DNA from: Pontibacter litorisediminis
Lineage (GTDB): Bacteria > Bacteroidota > Bacteroidia > Cytophagales > Hymenobacteraceae
Direction: 5' to 3'
Length of the DNA stretch: 64,000 bases
Assembly: GCF_029360645.1 (NCBI RefSeq)
Contig: NZ_JARDUA010000009.1
Location: forward strand, 62,001 to 126,000
The translations under genes were made by a program, and so were the position numbers. Shown in pieces: positions 1-7,182 of the stretch. The notes under the pieces are model-generated. The model saw only the letters and a list, made by a program, of their open reading frames with translations. It did no database searches and had not been told where the DNA came from. The first letter of the stretch is position 1. Each line of letters opens with the position of its first letter.

Positions 1-302
1 CCCATAACTGTCAGGTCGTGCACCTTAATGGGGAAGCTGACAACAGCTTTCTGGGGAAGGTAGGCTACCAGGCCCTTGCCCGAAGGGTTGGAAAGGCGGC
101 GCAGGTCGTGGTTTTGCACCAGCAACTGCCCCTCGTATGCCAATTTGCCCTGGAAGGCGCGGAAAAGCGTGGTTTTGCCGGCGCCATTGTGGCCGATGAT
201 AGCGACAAAGGCAGGAGAAGGAATAGAAAAAGAAAGGTTGCGGATCAGCACACGGTGGCCATAACCCGCAACCAAGTTTTTTGCTTCGACGATCAAAGTC
301 AA
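1..302 (-). CDS. ABC transporter ATP-binding protein, partial at window edge
   Basis: Translation of the minus strand gives the N-terminal ~100 residues of an ABC ATPase. The order is a short beta-strand start (LIVEAKNLVAGYG), a Walker A motif GHNGAGKTT and a Q-loop LPQKA, after which the gene leaves the window. The short spacing and the GYG..VLI start resemble the FecE/ZnuC-type ATPases that energise metal or siderophore import at the inner membrane; the substrate is inferred, not shown. There is no in-frame ATG: the most likely start is the TTG at 302-300, with another TTG at 296-294. The gene lies downstream of, and co-directional with, the DUF2795 gene, but a hairpin between them suggests separate transcription. 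Confidence 0.8.
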   Translation of the reverse strand, partial: MTLIVEAKNLVAGYGHRVLIRNLSFSIPSPAFVAIIGHNGAGKTTLFRAFQGKLAYEGQLLVQNHDLRRLSNPSGKGLVAYLPQKAVVSFPIKVHDLTVM

Positions 303-325
303 ATTAATTAAAAATTAGAAATTCA

Positions 326-367
326 AAATTAGAAATGGGTGGGCTCTCCTGGAGCAATTTCTAATTT
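326..367 (-). terminator. Inverted repeat between DUF2795 gene and ABC ATPase gene
   Basis: An 11-bp perfect stem (AAATTAGAAAT at 326-336 with its complement at 357-367) encloses a 20-nt loop. Further copies of the AATTAGAAATT unit flank it on both sides. It sits just after the DUF2795 stop codon. It may be a terminator or simply an AT-rich intergenic repeat, since the stem has no GC core. Confidence 0.35.
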
Positions 368-391
368 CTAATTCATAATTTCTAATTAGCC

Positions 392-613
392 TTAGTACTC
401 GTCTTCGTTAAACATGAAGTCCTCCTTGGTAGGATAGTCTGGCCAAATCTCCTCGATGTTCTCGTAAGGCTGTCCGTCATCCTCCAGGGCTTGCAGGTTC
501 TCTACAACCTCCATTGGAGCACCAGAGCGGATTGAAAAGTCGATCAGCTCATCTTTCGTGGCTGGCCAGGGTGCGTCCTCCAGGTATGAAGCTAATTCAA
601 GTGTCCAGTACAT
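392..613 (-). CDS. DUF2795 domain-containing small protein
   Basis: A 73-aa acidic protein whose central stretch (WPATKDELIDFSIRSGAP, then VVENLQALED) matches the conserved DUF2795 family that is nearly universal in Bacteroidota. Its function is unknown. The tail is rich in Asp/Glu and it has no signal peptide or membrane span, so it is probably cytosolic. The start is well supported: an AAAGGAG Shine-Dalgarno lies about 7 nt upstream, and a TACTTTTG -7 promoter element lies about 45 nt upstream. It is probably monocistronic. Confidence 0.85.
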   Translation of the reverse strand: MYWTLELASYLEDAPWPATKDELIDFSIRSGAPMEVVENLQALEDDGQPYENIEEIWPDYPTKEDFMFNEDEY

Positions 614-656
614 AGTATTTTCTCCTTTAACTTATTGGCTTGTGTAAAATAGTTCG

Positions 657-664
657 CAAAAGTA
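657..664 (-). promoter_or_regulatory. Bacteroidota -7 promoter element for the DUF2795 gene
   Basis: On the minus strand the sequence TACTTTTG fits the Bacteroidota sigma-ABfr -7 consensus TAnnTTTG. T-rich runs with TTTTTG lie about 16 nt further upstream, as expected for the -33 region. It sits 44-51 nt before the start codon at 613. Confidence 0.55.
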
Positions 665-840
665 TAAATAAAAACAAGAACAAAAATTTCCGCTAAAAAA
701 TTATTGCTTTTTTGTTTGTTTTTACCAACACAACGCAAATAAAACACAAATGTTCAAAAAGTGAGAAATAAATTTAGGCTGCTGCTGAAGCTCAATAACA
801 TAGGCTGTAAAGCACCTGCGGGAGTAACAGCCGTAAAAGC

Positions 841-876
841 AAAAAGTGCCTGCTGCAGTGGCAGCAGGCACTTTTT
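841..876 (-). terminator. Intrinsic terminator of the DUF349 gene
   Basis: A perfect 16-bp stem (arms 841-856 and 861-876) with a 4-nt loop, A-rich on one side and T-rich on the other. It lies just past the DUF349 stop codon and can act in both directions. Confidence 0.85.
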
Positions 877-891
877 GTGAAAGTATAAGCC

Positions 892-2205
892 TTAGCGCGA
901 AATGGCGCTCAGCTGGCTCTGAAACATCTCGATGAGGGCGGTCTTGGTGCCTATCTTGCGGTTGAAGTTACGGATCTTGCCCTTCAGCATATTCCGGAAG
1001 GCATCGTTGCTCGGCGAGTCGTTCAGCTTGCCCAGGTTTGTCTCCAGCACCTCCAGCTCGCTGCGGTCTGATTTGATGAAGTCTCTCAGGGCATTGATGC
1101 GTGCCTGCAGCCCGTCTGTTTCGGAGAAAGTCTCCTCGCTGGCCTGCTGGCGTTTACGGATGTAGTGCTCCAGGCTACTCATCTCAAACACGCGGTCGCA
1201 GGCTTTGATAAAGCGCTCCCACACAGCATCCGACACCTCCGGGCGCACAGGGCCGACCTTTTTCCACTCGGCCTGCAGCTCCTTGGCGCGCTTCACAGCG
1301 TCGTTCAGGTTCATCTCCTGCAATAGCTGCTCGGCCTCTGTGGCCAACTGCTGCTTACGCTCGTAGTTCTGCTCGTAAAACTGCTCCCTGGAGGCGTTCT
1401 TCTCTTTCTGAATCTTGCGCTTCAGGCGCTCAAAGAAGTGGTTGTGCGCCTTGCGGAAGTTGTTCCAGAGGTTCGTCATGGTCTTGCGCGGCAGGTTACC
1501 GCCCACTTCCTTCCACTCGTTCTGCAGCTGCTTCAGCTTGGCGGTCGTTTCCTCCCACTCCTCCGAGTTGGCCAGGTGATAAGACTGGTTGATCAGGTCT
1601 CTGTAGCGCTCGTAGGCGCGGTTCTGCATGCGCTTTTTATCTTCAAAGAAGTTCTTCTTACGCTCGAAGAAAGTCTCTACAGCCACTCTGAATCGTTCCT
1701 CAATCTCGTCTGTGAGCTCTTTCTCCACCGGGCCGGTCTTGATCCAGGCCGTACGCAGCTCCTTCAGCTTCTCGCCTGTCTCTTTCCAGTCGATGCTGTC
1801 TTGCAGGGCCTCGGCCTCCTGTATCAGCCCAACCTTAATGCTGAGGTTCTTCTCGCGGTTCTGGCGGATCGTTTCGTTTATTTCCTCTTCAGCCTTGCTC
1901 AAGGTGTGGTAAATCTGCTCAAAGTCGCCAAGGGCATCGTAGCTGCCCACCTGTTCCTTCATGTGCAGTACTTTCATCAGGAAAGAGCCTTTGTTCTCGG
2001 AGGTTTCGATGCGCTGCAGCAGGTTGTTCACCTTCTCGCTAAACATCTCAAAGCGCTTGGCGAAATACACCAGCGAATCATCCTCAGACTCTTTCACTTC
2101 GCCTACCTGGCGGGCAGGGTAGGTCATAAAGGGCTTTAGCCACACTTGCTGGTCCTGGGTAAAACCAAACTTCTTGGCTTCTTCCAATAGGTTGTTGTGT
2201 TCCAT
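892..2205 (-). CDS. DUF349 domain-containing protein
   Basis: A 437-aa soluble, highly charged, helix-rich protein. At least three DUF349 repeats are visible at about residues 135-205, 210-285 and 290-365, each with a W-K-x-(V/T)-G-P/G core and an aromatic/basic FFERxK segment. The family is widespread in Bacteroidota and its function is unknown; it is predicted to form coiled-coil three-helix modules. The start MEHNNLLEEAKKFG is typical of the family. It is transcribed divergently from ettA and ends in a strong terminator. There is no sign of a signal peptide or membrane segment. Confidence 0.88.
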   Translation of the reverse strand: MEHNNLLEEAKKFGFTQDQQVWLKPFMTYPARQVGEVKESEDDSLVYFAKRFEMFSEKVNNLLQRIETSENKGSFLMKVLHMKEQVGSYDALGDFEQIYHTLSKAEEEINETIRQNREKNLSIKVGLIQEAEALQDSIDWKETGEKLKELRTAWIKTGPVEKELTDEIEERFRVAVETFFERKKNFFEDKKRMQNRAYERYRDLINQSYHLANSEEWEETTAKLKQLQNEWKEVGGNLPRKTMTNLWNNFRKAHNHFFERLKRKIQKEKNASREQFYEQNYERKQQLATEAEQLLQEMNLNDAVKRAKELQAEWKKVGPVRPEVSDAVWERFIKACDRVFEMSSLEHYIRKRQQASEETFSETDGLQARINALRDFIKSDRSELEVLETNLGKLNDSPSNDAFRNMLKGKIRNFNRKIGTKTALIEMFQSQLSAISR

Positions 2206-2544
2206 TTTACTGGATTAGGTTATGGGTCGTATAGTAATTACCGGGTAAGGCAACAGGAATAAACTAACCTTTGCATACGCAGGCCTGCCTTTAGCGTTTG
2301 CCGCGGCTGGCGATAACCCGGTGCAGGATCAGTAGGCGCACACCTTACCCATACAGTTTTTACAAGTTTAAGGATTTCAAAGCACTTTTGTGAAGTGCAA
2401 AGACATGAATTTTTGCGATATTTGTCATTCTTTACGTTAATAAGAATCAGGCGGATAGCCTAGGTAAGGGGCAAACCTGCATCGGCACGCAAAAGTCCGT
2501 ACCTTTGCCTGTAGATATAGTAGGAAAACACGATCAGATAGAGC
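2206..2544. other. Intergenic region between divergent DUF349 and ettA genes
   Basis: 339 bases with no credible gene. The part near ettA holds a good plus-strand -7 element (2500-2507). No equally clear element was found for the DUF349 gene. Several CTTTG-containing stretches are present, but none with a complete consensus in the right orientation. Confidence 0.5.
2500..2507 (+). promoter_or_regulatory. -7 promoter element for ettA
   Basis: TACCTTTG matches TAnnTTTG exactly and lies 38 nt upstream of the ettA start codon. No convincing -33 TTTG partner is visible. Confidence 0.5.
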
Positions 2545-4215
2545 ATGAGCAACGAAACCATTATTTTTTCAATGGCCGGGGTAAGCAAGGTTTACCCCCC
2601 AAAGAAACAAGTACTTAAGAATATTTACCTCTCTTTCTTCTACGGCGCCAAAATTGGCGTGCTGGGCCTCAACGGCTCGGGCAAGTCTAGCTTGCTGAAG
2701 ATCATTGCCGGCGTGGACAAGGAGTTTCAGGGCGAGGTGGTGTGGTCTCCGGGCTATACCGTGGGTTACCTGGAGCAGGAGCCGCAGCTGGACCCGACCA
2801 AAACCGTGCGCGAGGTGGTGGAAGAAGGCGTGGCTGAGGTAGTTGGGCTGCTGAAGGAGTTCGACGAGATCAACATGAAGTTCGGCGAGGAGATGACGGA
2901 CGATGAGATGAACAAGCTCATCGAGCGGCAGGGTGAGGTGCAGGAGCGCCTGGACCAGCTCAACGCCTGGGAACTGGATAACCGCCTGGAGCGCGCCATG
3001 GATGCCTTGCGCACACCGCCGGAGGATGCCATCATCGGCAACCTGTCGGGTGGCGAGAAGCGCCGCGTGGCCCTGTGCCGCCTGCTGCTGCAGGAGCCGG
3101 ACGTGCTGCTGCTGGACGAGCCGACCAACCACCTCGACGCCGAGTCGGTGGACTGGTTGGAGCAGCACCTGCAGCACTACAAAGGCACCGTGATCGCCGT
3201 GACCCACGACCGCTACTTCCTCGACAACGTGGCTGGCTGGATCCTGGAGTTGGACCGCGGCGAGGGCATTCCGTGGAAAGGCAACTACAGCAGCTGGCTG
3301 GAGCAGAAGTCTACTAGGCTGGCGGCAGAGGAAAAAACCGAGAGTAAGCGCCAGAAGACCCTGCAGCGCGAGCTGGAGTGGGTGAAGATGGCCCCGAAGG
3401 CACGCCATGCTAAATCCAAGGCCCGTATCAGCCAGTATGATAAACTGGCCGACGAGGATGTGAAGCAGAAAGAAGAGAAGCTGGAGCTGTTCATCCCGGA
3501 CGGTCCGCGCTTGGGTGCCCAGGTAATTGAGGCGCACAACATCAGCAAGGCCTACGGCGATAAGCTGCTGTTCGAGAACTTAAGCTTCGCGCTGCCGCAG
3601 GGTGGCATTGTGGGGGTTATCGGACCGAACGGCGCTGGTAAAACCACGCTCTTCAAGCTGATCACTGGCCAGGAGAAGCCGGATGCCGGCGACTTTACGG
3701 TCGGCTCTACCGTGCAAATCTCTTATGTAGACCAGGAGCATGCCAACCTGGACCCGAACAAATCGGTGTTTGAGGTGATCTCCGGCGGCACGGAGCACAT
3801 GATCATGGCGGGCCGCCAGGTGGTGTCGCGTGCGTATGTGAGCAAGTTCAACTTCTCGGGCGGCGACCAGGAGAAGAAGGTGGAGAAGCTGTCGGGTGGG
3901 GAGCGTAACCGCGTGCACCTGGCCATGACGCTGAAAGAGGGCGGCAACCTGCTGCTGCTCGATGAGCCGACCAACGACCTGGACGTGAACGCGATCCGGG
4001 CGCTGGAGGACGCACTGGAAAACTTTGCCGGTTGCGCCGTAATCATCTCCCACGACCGCTGGTTCCTGGACCGTATTTGTACCCATATCCTGGCTTTCGA
4101 AGGGGAGTCGCAGGTGTACTGGTTTGAGGGCAACTACACCGAGTACGAGGAGAACAAGAAGAAGCGCATGGGCGATGTGGAGCCGAAGCGCATCCGCTAT
4201 AAGAAGCTGGTGTAG
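2545..4215 (+). CDS. ettA: Energy-dependent translational throttle protein EttA (ABC-F)
   Basis: A 556-aa protein of the full EttA length, with two ABC ATPase domains and no membrane segment. Walker A motifs are GLNGSGKSS at about residues 41-49 and GPNGAGKTT in the second half. Both domains carry LSGGE signatures and LLLDEPTN Walker B segments. Between the domains lies the basic, helical P-site tRNA interaction motif region. EttA binds the ribosomal E site and gates the first elongation step according to ATP/ADP level. The start MSNETIIFSMAGVSKVYPP is the family consensus. It is monocistronic, with its own promoter and terminator. Confidence 0.96.
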   Translation: MSNETIIFSMAGVSKVYPPKKQVLKNIYLSFFYGAKIGVLGLNGSGKSSLLKIIAGVDKEFQGEVVWSPGYTVGYLEQEPQLDPTKTVREVVEEGVAEVVGLLKEFDEINMKFGEEMTDDEMNKLIERQGEVQERLDQLNAWELDNRLERAMDALRTPPEDAIIGNLSGGEKRRVALCRLLLQEPDVLLLDEPTNHLDAESVDWLEQHLQHYKGTVIAVTHDRYFLDNVAGWILELDRGEGIPWKGNYSSWLEQKSTRLAAEEKTESKRQKTLQRELEWVKMAPKARHAKSKARISQYDKLADEDVKQKEEKLELFIPDGPRLGAQVIEAHNISKAYGDKLLFENLSFALPQGGIVGVIGPNGAGKTTLFKLITGQEKPDAGDFTVGSTVQISYVDQEHANLDPNKSVFEVISGGTEHMIMAGRQVVSRAYVSKFNFSGGDQEKKVEKLSGGERNRVHLAMTLKEGGNLLLLDEPTNDLDVNAIRALEDALENFAGCAVIISHDRWFLDRICTHILAFEGESQVYWFEGNYTEYEENKKKRMGDVEPKRIRYKKLV

Positions 4216-4241
4216 CCAGCAAGTATAAACAGCCTTACCAC

Positions 4242-4276
4242 AAAGCCCCCGTTGCCTCACAGCAGCGGGGGCTTTT
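4242..4276 (+). terminator. ettA terminator
   Basis: GC-rich stem AAAGCCCCCG / CGGGGGCTTT (4242-4251 with 4266-4275), loop of 14 nt, followed by a run of T. It lies 26 nt after the ettA stop codon. Confidence 0.85.
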
Positions 4277-4605
4277 TTTATCTGATGTTATGCGTGTAAT
4301 CAGCTGATAGGCTGCTGCTTGTTGAGTGGTTGTAATTTTTTTTTCAGAAAAATATTATTGCACTCTCTGCCTGACAAAAGTATGCTATGTATACTGTTGC
4401 TACTTAGCGAGTTGTAATATTTGTAGCTGCCGCCATGCAGGTAAAGTGTAAAGCAAAAGAAATAACATTCAATAATTTGTATATTATATTTAATCTATTT
4501 TTATTTGCATCGTCTGCTAAAGAAAATAGAAGTATTTGGTTGATAATTTGAATAAAGTATTTACATCTCACTATATAAACTAAACCTCAAAACTATTCTA
4601 ACATC
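4277..4605. other. AT-rich leader region before the first 32-aa gene
   Basis: About 330 bases, far more AT-rich than the flanks, with no ORF. Several near-matches to the TAnnTTTG element occur (for example TAATATTTG), but none is exact. It is probably the promoter and 5' leader of the small membrane gene that starts at 4606. Confidence 0.45.
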
Positions 4606-4704
4606 ATGAAAAAGTCTGTACTGAATGATTCTCTGGTAAACGTTATCATAGCCACTTACTTTATTGTGGGCGGTGTTATTAGCCACATGCTGGTTATGGC
4701 CTAG
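4606..4704 (+). CDS. Small single-span membrane protein, 32 aa (copy 1)
   Basis: A short ORF from ATG at 4606 to TAG at 4702. It has a polar/basic N-terminus (MKKSVLND) followed by a ~20-residue hydrophobic span (VNVIIATYFIVGGVISHMLV). A perfect 14-bp hairpin plus T-run follows 21 nt after the stop codon, which marks the end of a transcript at exactly this ORF. A second 32-codon ORF with the same layout and recognisable sequence similarity (MK start, SL, II-A-YF, V, G and I shared) lies at 7017, on the other side of the acyltransferase pair. I do not recognise the family. A regulatory or structural inner-membrane peptide is the simplest reading. Confidence 0.65.
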   Translation: MKKSVLNDSLVNVIIATYFIVGGVISHMLVMA

Positions 4705-4725
4705 GTTTACCAACAGTACTACATA

Positions 4726-4768
4726 AGCAGGGGCTGCACTCAAACCGGGTGCAGCCCCTGCTCTTTTT
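4726..4768 (+). terminator. Terminator after the first 32-aa gene
   Basis: A perfect 14-bp stem (4726-4739 with 4749-4762), 9-nt loop, followed by CTTTTT. Its position directly after a 32-codon ORF is the main evidence that this ORF is transcribed as its own unit. Confidence 0.88.
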
Positions 4769-4864
4769 ATCCGCACACGGAAGAACGACGATCACCCTAA
4801 AAATGATTAAGTTTGCCAAAGCCCTGCCGGTAAGCTGCGGCAGGCGCCATTAGTCTTATAAAGC

Positions 4865-5857
4865 ATGATACAGTACCTCCGCCACGAGCAGATAGACAAG
4901 ACCCAGTGGGACGCCTGCGTTACGGCCTCTGCTGATAACATGGTGTATGCCCTGTCATGGTTTCTGGATGTGGTGGCGCCGGGGTGGCAGGCTTTTGTGG
5001 AGGAGCAGGAGGGGGCATACGTTACGGTGATGCCGCTGCCAGGGATCCTGAAGATGGGCTTCCCGTACCTGAGCCAACCGTACCACACGCACCAGCTCGG
5101 CGTTTTTACCACTGCCCGCAGCAGCGCGGGGGTGCGGGAGCGAATGCTGGAGCTGACCGTGAAGCGCTACAAGTTCATCCACAGCTACCGCTTTAATATG
5201 AGCGACACGGCCAGCCTGGAGAAGCTGCAGGACAAGTATGAGTTGGTGGGCCGCTACACGCGTTACCTGAAGCTGGACAAGCCGTACCCGGAGCTCTACC
5301 AAGGCTACACCCGCGACCGTAAGATGAACCTGAAGCGGGCGCAGCGGGCTAACCTAAGCATGTTCGAGAGCGACGACATCGAGCCATTGATCCAGCATTT
5401 TAAAAAGCACATTGAGCACAAGGTGGTGGGGGGCGTGTCGGAGTACACCTACCAGATGCTGCGCGATTTATACCGGGTGATGAAAGAGCGGGGCGTGGCG
5501 CAACTAATCTACACCACCGCAGGCGGCGAGGTGAACGCCGGCTGCCTGTTCTTTAAGTACAACAACGTCATCAGCTATGCCTTCAACTCCGCCGACAGTG
5601 AGGGACGCGTGGCTAACGGCCGCACGCTGGTGCTCGACGAGATCATCCGGCAGCACGCAGGTACGGACTATACGCTGGATTTCGAGAGCCCGATGATCGA
5701 GCAGATAGAGCATTTCTACGCCAGTTTCGGGGCGCACCGGGTAAAGTATTTTGCCCTGCGCCACAACGCGCTGCCCTTCTACGTCAAGATTATCCGCAAC
5801 ATCCGGATGAAAGTATACCGCACGTTCTTTGCCTCGGGTGTGGCCGAGGAAGTATAA
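4865..5857 (+). CDS. FemAB/BioF2-like GNAT acyltransferase (copy A)
   Basis: A 330-aa soluble protein of the BioF2-like acetyltransferase (GNAT) family. The N-terminal half carries the conserved VYALSWFLDVVAPGW segment. A YTRDRKMNLKRAQ motif lies at about residues 150-162, the position where FemAB/BioF2 proteins carry an arginine-rich RxxLRRA signature. A C-terminal GNAT fold follows, with GGEVNAG..FF and NGRTLVLDEII. Family members transfer acyl or aminoacyl groups to cell-envelope or polysaccharide precursors; the substrate here is unknown. The next gene, 11 nt downstream, is a close paralogue (about half the residues identical by eye), so this is a tandem duplication transcribed as one operon. 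Confidence 0.85.
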   Translation: MIQYLRHEQIDKTQWDACVTASADNMVYALSWFLDVVAPGWQAFVEEQEGAYVTVMPLPGILKMGFPYLSQPYHTHQLGVFTTARSSAGVRERMLELTVKRYKFIHSYRFNMSDTASLEKLQDKYELVGRYTRYLKLDKPYPELYQGYTRDRKMNLKRAQRANLSMFESDDIEPLIQHFKKHIEHKVVGGVSEYTYQMLRDLYRVMKERGVAQLIYTTAGGEVNAGCLFFKYNNVISYAFNSADSEGRVANGRTLVLDEIIRQHAGTDYTLDFESPMIEQIEHFYASFGAHRVKYFALRHNALPFYVKIIRNIRMKVYRTFFASGVAEEV

Positions 5858-5868
5858 ACCCGGCACGC

Positions 5869-6843
5869 GTGGCGCAGCTACTCCAGCATAACGAGATAGA
5901 CAAAGCCGCCTGGGATGCCTGTGTGGAGGCATCCGGGCAGCGGCAGGTATATGCCCTGTCGTGGTACCTGGATGTGGTGACGCCGGGGTGGCAGGCGGTG
6001 GTGGAGCAGGAGCACGGGATTTATACCTGTGTAATGCCGCTGCCTGTACGCCGCAAGTATGGCATTTTATACTTGCAACAGCCGCTCTTTTGCCAGCAGC
6101 TAGGTATTTACGCACGGCAGGAGCTGCGGCCGGAGCAGGCGAAGAAATTGCTGGCCGTGGTGCGGCAGCACTTCAGGTATACCTCGGGCTACGCTTTCTG
6201 CACCGGCAACTATGCCTCCCTGCAACGTATAGAGCAACCGGAGCTGCAGCCGCTGTATACCCTATACCTGGACCTGAACCGGCCCTACGAGCAGCTCTGG
6301 AAAGGCTACACCCGCGACCGCAAGTATAACCTGAACAAAGCCCGCCGCGAGGACCTGCGCCTGGTGCATAGCCAGGATATCGAGCCGATCATTCAACTGT
6401 TCCGGCAAAACATTGAGCACAAAGTGTACGGTGGGGTGGATGAGTCGGCCTACGAGATGCTGCGCCGGTTATACACAGCCTGTGTGGAAAAGGGGATAAC
6501 CGAGTTGGTTTATACGTTGGATGCGGACGGAAGCATCACGGCGGGCGGGCTGTTCCTCTACTACGGCGGTTACATCATCTACATCTTTAACGCTGCCGAT
6601 GCCAGTGGGCGCAAACGCAACGGCCGCACCCTTATCCTCGATGATATCATCCGGCGCAATGCCAGCACACCGCAAATACTAGATTTCGAGAGCCCAATGA
6701 TACCGAGTATCGCCGGTTTTTACCAGAGCTTCGGGCCGGAGCCCGTGCCGTTTTATGAATGGAAGTACAACCGGCTGCCGCTGCCGCTCCGGCTGCTGAA
6801 GAAGGCGCGGCAACAGGTGCTGTTGCGGCTAAAGGCAGTCTAA
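5869..6843 (+). CDS. FemAB/BioF2-like GNAT acyltransferase (copy B)
   Basis: A 324-aa paralogue of the preceding gene, colinear along its whole length. It keeps IDKAAWDACV, VYALSWYLDVVTPGWQA, YTRDRKYNLNKARR, IEHKVYGGV, NGRTLILDDII and the LDFESPMI segment near the end. The start is GTG at 5869; no ATG is available at this position, and the N-terminus aligns with copy A from residue 1. The intergenic gap is 11 nt, so translation is probably coupled. Divergence is concentrated in the central and C-terminal thirds, which suggests the two copies act on different acceptors or donors; that is inference. Confidence 0.85.
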   Translation: MAQLLQHNEIDKAAWDACVEASGQRQVYALSWYLDVVTPGWQAVVEQEHGIYTCVMPLPVRRKYGILYLQQPLFCQQLGIYARQELRPEQAKKLLAVVRQHFRYTSGYAFCTGNYASLQRIEQPELQPLYTLYLDLNRPYEQLWKGYTRDRKYNLNKARREDLRLVHSQDIEPIIQLFRQNIEHKVYGGVDESAYEMLRRLYTACVEKGITELVYTLDADGSITAGGLFLYYGGYIIYIFNAADASGRKRNGRTLILDDIIRRNASTPQILDFESPMIPSIAGFYQSFGPEPVPFYEWKYNRLPLPLRLLKKARQQVLLRLKAV

Positions 6844-6894
6844 AAAGAGCCACAACTTCTGCCGCAGGAATTATCCTTGAAAAGTACCCGGATA

Positions 6895-6910
6895 TAAGGG
6901 TTAACCCTTA
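6895..6910. promoter_or_regulatory. 16-bp perfect palindrome upstream of the second 32-aa gene
   Basis: TAAGGGTTAACCCTTA is an exact 16-bp palindrome without a loop, a form typical of a dimeric repressor site. It lies 107 nt upstream of the small ORF at 7017 and 52 nt after the acyltransferase stop. The cognate regulator is unknown. Confidence 0.35.
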
Positions 6911-7016
6911 GAATATCAATAGTTTACCTCCTAACATTTGCAAGCAGAGGGGCGTATACATAATAAAGACAAAATCATAACAGAGCTTTATATGTGAAAA
7001 TTTTACTCCTATTGCC

Positions 7017-7115
7017 ATGAAAGACGCTTACAAAAACCAGGAATCTCTGGCTTACCTGATCATCGCCGCCTATTTCGCGGTGGCTGGCACTATTGCCGTG
7101 CTGGTGAGCTACTAA
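7017..7115 (+). CDS. Small single-span membrane protein, 32 aa (copy 2)
   Basis: An ORF from ATG at 7017 to TAA at 7113. It has a polar N-terminus (MKDAYKNQE) and one hydrophobic span (LAYLIIAAYFAVAGTIAVLV). It has the same length and topology as the ORF at 4606, and about ten of the last 24 residues match, including SL, II, A, YF, V, G and I. A hairpin terminator follows 19 nt after the stop. Homology of two such short ORFs in the same neighbourhood, both ending in terminators, makes chance unlikely. Function unknown. Confidence 0.65.
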   Translation: MKDAYKNQESLAYLIIAAYFAVAGTIAVLVSY

Positions 7116-7134
7116 ACAGCACTTCGTAAAAAGA

Positions 7135-7162
7135 AAGAGGCCATACGCAAGTATGGCCTCTT
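7135..7162. terminator. Bidirectional terminator
   Basis: A 12-bp perfect stem (7135-7146 with 7151-7162) and 4-nt loop, A-rich before and TTATACTTTA after. It lies between the small membrane gene (+) and the serine hydrolase (-), so it can serve both. Confidence 0.75.
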
Positions 7163-7182
7163 ATACTTTATAGCTGTTCCTG

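Noticed and set aside
18..311. Plus-strand 97-aa ORF at the left edge
   Set aside because: It is the reverse shadow of the ABC ATPase gene, whose minus-strand frame has clear Walker A and Q-loop motifs.
2569..3537. Long minus-strand ORF opposite ettA (and similar long shadows opposite hmgA, the S41 peptidase, the APP1-like gene and lutB)
   Set aside because: Leu/His/Gln-rich translations typical of the antisense frame of GC-rich genes; no motifs.
4561..4776. Minus-strand 71-aa ORF
   Set aside because: It runs backward through a terminator hairpin and over the plus-strand 32-aa gene; no family resemblance.
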